NCBI GenBank assembly: GCA_039649115.1
Contig: JBBWZQ010000286.1
Coordinates: forward strand, 1-35,637
Length of the DNA: 35,637 nucleotides
Source: DATEJJ01 sp039649115
Lineage (GTDB): Bacteria; Actinomycetota; Actinomycetes; Mycobacteriales; Micromonosporaceae
Reading direction: 5' to 3'
Shown piece after piece: positions 32,224 to 35,637 of this stretch. The position numbers and the translations under genes are program-made. Within the stretch, counting starts at the first letter, position 1; the number at the start of each line of letters is the position of its first letter. The notes under the pieces are model-generated. The model was not told the origin of the DNA. It ran no database searches and was given only the letters and a program-made list of their open reading frames with translations.

Positions 32224-33202
32224 GGGTGGCCCGAGCGTGCCGGCGATCGGGTTGGGCTGCATGGGCATGAGCTTCGCGTACGGGGAGCGCGACGACGACG
32301 AGTCGGCACGCACCCTGCACCGCGCGCTCGACCTGGGCGTGACCCTGCTCGACACCGCCGACGTGTACGGCATGGGCCACAACGAGCAGCTGATCGGCCG
32401 GGTACTGGCGCAGCGGCGGGACGAGTTCACGCTCGCCACCAAGTTCGGCATCCGCACGCCAGGGGACAGCCCGCGCACCGACGTCCCGGGGACCTACGTC
32501 GACACCTCGCCCGGGTACCTGCGGCAGGCCTGTGACGCCTCGCTGTCCCGGCTGGGCTTCGACGCGATCGACCTGTACTACGCCCACCGGCGCAGCCCGG
32601 CGGTACCCGTCGAGGACACCGTGGCCGCCATGGCCGACCTGGTGTCCGCCGGGAAGGTCCGCCACCTCGGGCTGTCCGAGGTGAGCCCGGCGACCCTGCG
32701 GGCCGCGCACGCGGTGCACCCGATCGCCGCGGTACAGATGGAGTATTCGCTGTTCAGCCGCGATGTCGAGGCGGAGATGCTGGACACCTGCCGGGAGCTG
32801 GGGGTGGCCCTGGTCGCCTACTCGCCGGTGGGCCGCGGCCTGCTGACCGGCGCCATCACCGACACGTCGGCCCTGGTGGAGAGCGACTACCGGCGCACGG
32901 CGCCCCGGTTCACCGAGGAGAATCTCGCGGCCAACCTGCGCCTCGTCGAGGCGGTACGGGCGGTGGCCGCGGAACTGGGCGCCACCCCGGCACAGGCGGC
33001 ACTGGCCTGGCTGCTGGCCCGCGACGAGCTGATCATCCCGATCCCGGGTACCAAGCGCGTCCGGTACCTGGAGGAGAACACCGCCGCCGCCGACATCGCG
33101 CTGACTCCGGAGCAGTTGGCGCGGATCGAGGCCGCGGCACCGGCCACCGCGGTGGCCGGCCAGCGGTACCCCGAGCGGGCCATGGACCTGGTCGGCCACT
33201 AG
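32201..33202 (+). CDS. Aldo/keto reductase
   Basis: This 333-residue NADPH-dependent oxidoreductase carries the AKR tetrad: Asp51 and Tyr56 in LDTADVYG, Lys81 in LATKFGI and His129 in YYAHR. The C-terminal cofactor region is IPIPGTKRVRYLEEN. The sequence is of the AKR13 (YajO/alcohol dehydrogenase-like) group, with the start RQLGKGGPSVPAIGLGCMGM. It likely reduces a reactive aldehyde or ketone. The ATG at 32201 lies within the merR reading frame in another phase; no separate promoter is needed. It is convergent with the MFS gene, 21 bases away. Confidence 0.94.
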   Translation: MRQRQLGKGGPSVPAIGLGCMGMSFAYGERDDDESARTLHRALDLGVTLLDTADVYGMGHNEQLIGRVLAQRRDEFTLATKFGIRTPGDSPRTDVPGTYVDTSPGYLRQACDASLSRLGFDAIDLYYAHRRSPAVPVEDTVAAMADLVSAGKVRHLGLSEVSPATLRAAHAVHPIAAVQMEYSLFSRDVEAEMLDTCRELGVALVAYSPVGRGLLTGAITDTSALVESDYRRTAPRFTEENLAANLRLVEAVRAVAAELGATPAQAALAWLLARDELIIPIPGTKRVRYLEENTAAADIALTPEQLARIEAAAPATAVAGQRYPERAMDLVGH

Positions 33203-33223
33203 CACGGCGGTCGTGGTCCTGGC

Positions 33224-34405
33224 CTACCGCGAGGACTGGCGGGCGGGCAGGACCGCGACCATGACCACCAGTGCGGTGAGCGCGAACGTGATCGGGTAGC
33301 CGGTCTGCCCGGCGAGCACGCCCGCGCCGGCCGCGCCCAGGCCCAGTCCGGTGTCGAACGCGAGGTTCCACACCGCGCTGACGGTGCCGTAGCCGGAGCT
33401 CGGCACCCGGTCGAGCATCAGCGCCAGGCTGGCGTTCTGGGCGACGCCGAAGCCCGCACCGAAGACGACCATCCCGAGCAGCACCGCGACCGGGCTGCCG
33501 GTGAGCACGAGCGCGAGCATGCCGAGCGCGGTGGCGAGGATCCCGGGCACCAGCAGCGCGGCCGGGCCGTGCCGGTCGCCGTGCCGCCCGGCCCACCAGC
33601 GGGTGACGGTGGCCGCCGCGGCCTGGGCGAGCAGCGCCGCCGCGGCGAGGTTGCCGGCGGACCGGGTGACCGCGAGCGGCAGGAAAGTGACCACGACGCC
33701 GGCCGCCATCGCGGTGGCCAGGAAGGCCGTCGACGGCCGGAGCAGGGCCGGACGGCGCAGCCCGGCCAGGATGCCGACCGGCGCCTCGGTCTCGGGCTGG
33801 CGGCCCGGCAGGCCGGCGGCGACCAGCAACCCGGCGAGCGCGGTCACCGCACCAGCGACGAACACGGGCGGGTACCCGGCGTGCCCGGCCAGCCACACGC
33901 CGAGCGGCAGGCCCACGATCGACGGCACCCCGACGACGATGCCGTACAGGCCCAGGCCCTCGCCGCGGCGCTCGCTCGGCACGAGGGAGGCCACCAGCGC
34001 GCTGCCCACGACCGCGGTGATCGCGAAGCCCAGGCCGCGCACGAGGCAGACCGCCACGATCGCGACCAGGCTCGACGACACCGCCAGAACCAGCGCCGGA
34101 GCCCCGAGCAGCAACAGGCCCACCGCGAACACCAGCCGGTACCCGAACCTCGCCAGCAGCCGCGCCGTGGCGAGTTCGGCGGCCACGGTGGCGAACATCA
34201 GCGCGCCGGTCGCCAGCCCGGCGCCGGCGCCGTCCGCACCCGACGAGTCGGCGTACAGCGGGACCGCCGACAGCAGCAGGTAGAAGCTGGCCGACGCGCC
34301 GAAGGTCGAGATGAAGAACAGCACCAGGGCGCGGTTGAGCAGCCTCGGCCGGGCGGCGGGGGCCGCATGCTGTTCGTCTGGCGAAATCATCGTCACCGCG
34401 CTCAT
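33224..34405 (-). CDS. Major facilitator superfamily transporter
   Basis: This 393-residue protein has about 12 membrane helices arranged as a drug:H+ antiporter-1-like MFS carrier. SSGADGAGAGLATGALMFAT leads into helix 2, with LLARFGYRLVFAVG and DRHGPAALLVPG as the loop motifs after helices 2 and 8. The substrate is unknown. ATG 34405 is chosen because AAGGGAG lies about seven bases upstream; a TTG at 34423 is less likely. A TAGCGT -10 box lies further up at 34441-34446 on the same strand. The relic of a MocR regulator lies directly upstream and divergent, so the transporter was probably once its target. Confidence 0.9.
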   Translation of the reverse strand: MSAVTMISPDEQHAAPAARPRLLNRALVLFFISTFGASASFYLLLSAVPLYADSSGADGAGAGLATGALMFATVAAELATARLLARFGYRLVFAVGLLLLGAPALVLAVSSSLVAIVAVCLVRGLGFAITAVVGSALVASLVPSERRGEGLGLYGIVVGVPSIVGLPLGVWLAGHAGYPPVFVAGAVTALAGLLVAAGLPGRQPETEAPVGILAGLRRPALLRPSTAFLATAMAAGVVVTFLPLAVTRSAGNLAAAALLAQAAAATVTRWWAGRHGDRHGPAALLVPGILATALGMLALVLTGSPVAVLLGMVVFGAGFGVAQNASLALMLDRVPSSGYGTVSAVWNLAFDTGLGLGAAGAGVLAGQTGYPITFALTALVVMVAVLPARQSSR

Positions 34406-34480
34406 CGTCGTCTCCCTTGCCAACCATTCCGATGCACGGAACGCTACGAGGGATCCGGTCCGCTGCTGAGGTCCAATTCC

Positions 34481-34783
34481 GTGGCCGTTGAGTGGACCGG
34501 TTTGGGTCCGGGACTGCTCCTGCGGCTGGACCGGGATCCCGCGGCAGCGCCGCGCCCCGCGACGTGGTCGCCGCCTGCCTGCGCCGCGTCCGCCGCGCCG
34601 CGGCAGATCCAGACCAGGTGGTCGTGCGCACCGGGTCCGCGCAGGGCATCGGCCTGGTCCTGCGCGCGCCCGCCCATGAGGGGGTACGCGCGGCGATCGG
34701 CTTCGGATACGTCACCGAGAGCGCCATCCGCAGTGGCATCGCCACGGTCGGCGACCTGCTGCCCGGCTGGCTGTCGCCGGTCA
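34481..34783 (+). pseudogene. Relic of a MocR/GntR-type regulator gene
   Basis: No intact gene lies between the MFS and SDR genes, but three collinear pieces of a MocR regulator are visible. A start-like segment (EWTGLGPGLLLRLDRD) reads from GTG 34481. A piece of the aminotransferase domain (LRRVRRAAADPDQVVVRTGS, then AQGIGLVL) reads in another frame at about 34570-34656. The typical C-terminus (VRAAIGFGYVTESAIRSGIA, then TVGDLL) continues at about 34683-34765. Most of the DNA-binding domain and the PLP-binding core, including the lysine, are missing. At least two deletions and one frame change are needed. The family call rests on motif resemblance. Confidence 0.72.
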
Positions 34784-35581
34784 GTTGTCGCGGGACGGCT
34801 GGAGCAGGGACTCGGTCACCTCGCGCAGCCGGGCACGGAACGCCGGATCGGATGCCTGATCGAGCGCCCGCGCCGGCCGTGTGCCGTTGAAGTACTGGCC
34901 GGTCACGCCGTCCAACTCCGGGTCGGCGACCAGGCGCAGCGTCGCCCGCAGCCCCTGCTCCAGCGGGTCCATGGTGCCGTACTCCGCCTCCCGTACCATC
35001 GCCGTCGGCATGAGCGAGGCCGGGTGCAGGCAGTTCACCGTGACGCCGGTACCGGCCAGCTCGCCGGCGAGGTCGAACGTGTGCGCGATCAGCGCCAGCT
35101 TGGCGCGGCGATAGGCTTCGACCCCGTCGTACCCGTGCTCCATCATCAGGTCGTCGAGGTCCACCGGCCGCTGCCCCACCGACGCGACGTTGACGACGCG
35201 GGCGGGTGTGGAGCGGCGCAGCACCGGCAGCAGGAGCCTGGTCAACAGGTACGGCGCCAGGTAGTCCACCGCGAACCGCAGCTCGTACCCGTCCTTGGAC
35301 AGCTCCCGTGCCGCGCCGGGCCGGCCGAACCCCACGCCGGCGTTGTTGACGAGAACGTCCAACCGGGAGCTGCCTCCGGTCACCTCAGCCGCGAGCCGCC
35401 GTACCTCGTCAAGAGACGACAGGTCCGCCCGGATCGCCTGCGCGCCGGTCTCTCCCGCGACCGCCGCCAGCCGCCCGGCGTCCCGCCCGTGCACGATGAG
35501 CTGGTGTCCGGCGCCAGCAAGATGGTAGGCGAGCGCCCGCCCCAACCCATCAGACGCCCCCGTGATCAGAATATGCGCCAC
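34781..35581 (-). CDS. Short-chain dehydrogenase/reductase
   Basis: This 266-residue SDR has the NAD(P)-binding TGASDGLG (residues 7-14), NNAG (79-82), catalytic Ser134 in NVASVGQ, Tyr157 and Lys161 in AYRRAK, and the HPASLMPT segment. His31-Gly32-Arg33 after strand 2 suggests NADP preference. The C-terminal part (GVTGQYFNGTRPAR) resembles the retinol-dehydrogenase-like or protochlorophyllide-reductase-like subgroup. The substrate is unknown. The GTG at 35581 is preceded by GAGACT six bases upstream and GGGGGAG ten bases upstream, so either leaderless or ribosome-site initiation is possible. Its 3' end abuts the MocR relic. Confidence 0.93.
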   Translation of the reverse strand: MAHILITGASDGLGRALAYHLAGAGHQLIVHGRDAGRLAAVAGETGAQAIRADLSSLDEVRRLAAEVTGGSSRLDVLVNNAGVGFGRPGAARELSKDGYELRFAVDYLAPYLLTRLLLPVLRRSTPARVVNVASVGQRPVDLDDLMMEHGYDGVEAYRRAKLALIAHTFDLAGELAGTGVTVNCLHPASLMPTAMVREAEYGTMDPLEQGLRATLRLVADPELDGVTGQYFNGTRPARALDQASDPAFRARLREVTESLLQPSRDN

Positions 35582-35611
35582 ACCGACAGTCTCCCCCGTG
35601 GATCGTGGTCG

Positions 35612-35637
35612 CTGGTACCCGCTCCAGCGGGTACCAG
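35612..35637. repeat. 26-bp palindrome at the window edge
   Basis: CTGGTACCCGCT (35612-35623) and AGCGGGTACCAG (35626-35637) are perfect 12-bp arms around a CC centre. The symmetry with almost no loop suits a dimeric repressor operator better than a terminator, but the neighbouring gene lies outside the window. It may regulate the SDR gene that starts 31 bases away. Confidence 0.6.

Overview
This window is a very GC-rich actinobacterial chromosome segment, most likely from the family Micromonosporaceae. The evidence is the dnaE-his operon neighbourhood, the bifunctional isomerase PriA in place of a plain HisA, many GTG starts, TANNNT -10 boxes placed 6-7 bases before start codons, and actinobacteria-type families such as the TIGR03085 protein. 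The species cannot be fixed from sequence alone. I see no rRNA, tRNA, CRISPR array, insertion sequence or prophage.

Layout. 1-6153: a class III aminotransferase (minus, cut by the window edge, with an apparent frameshift), the replicative polymerase gene dnaE, a membrane protein with GYAEQ repeats, and a Lon-substrate-binding-domain protein (minus). 6289-12686: a long, almost gap-free histidine operon, hisD-hisC-hisB-small membrane ORF-hisH-small membrane ORF-priA-ridA-like-hisF-cupin; nearly every junction is an ATGA, GTGA or TGATG overlap. 12803-15816: a CAP-domain protein, a PIN toxin/antitoxin pair (all minus) and a GH20 hexosaminidase. 15899-19810: two divergent regulator/transporter pairs, LysR with an EamA-type exporter and a YczR-type MocR regulator with the membrane protein YczE. 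19953-22940: an ECF-like sigma factor with a probable membrane partner, a secreted V8-like serine protease and a small lipoprotein. 22945-30024: a fatty-acyl-CoA synthetase, then an envelope module in which a LolA/RseB-like secreted protein, an ABC ATPase and an ABC permease (minus) face a response regulator and histidine kinase (plus). 30031-35581: a TIGR03085 protein, two exported proteins, a MerR regulator with an aldo/keto reductase, an MFS transporter, the relic of a MocR gene, and an SDR oxidoreductase.

How genes work together. The his operon supplies the middle of histidine biosynthesis; hisG, hisE, hisI and the phosphatase are not in the window. The LolA-like/ABC/two-component block looks like one regulated unit, because its shared intergenic region carries three CTGAG half-sites at 10-11 bp spacing. 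MerR and the aldo/keto reductase overlap and share a promoter with an 18-bp palindrome in a 19-bp spacer.

The most unusual signals are not genes. A near-palindromic word, GTCCANNNTGGAC, recurs inside many reading frames and forces A/T-ending codons that these genes otherwise avoid. Nine genes have a TANNNT box exactly 6-7 bases before the start, which implies widespread leaderless transcription. There are also several hairpin-forming intergenic repeats. No search or statistical test could be run; family names come from motif recognition by eye.
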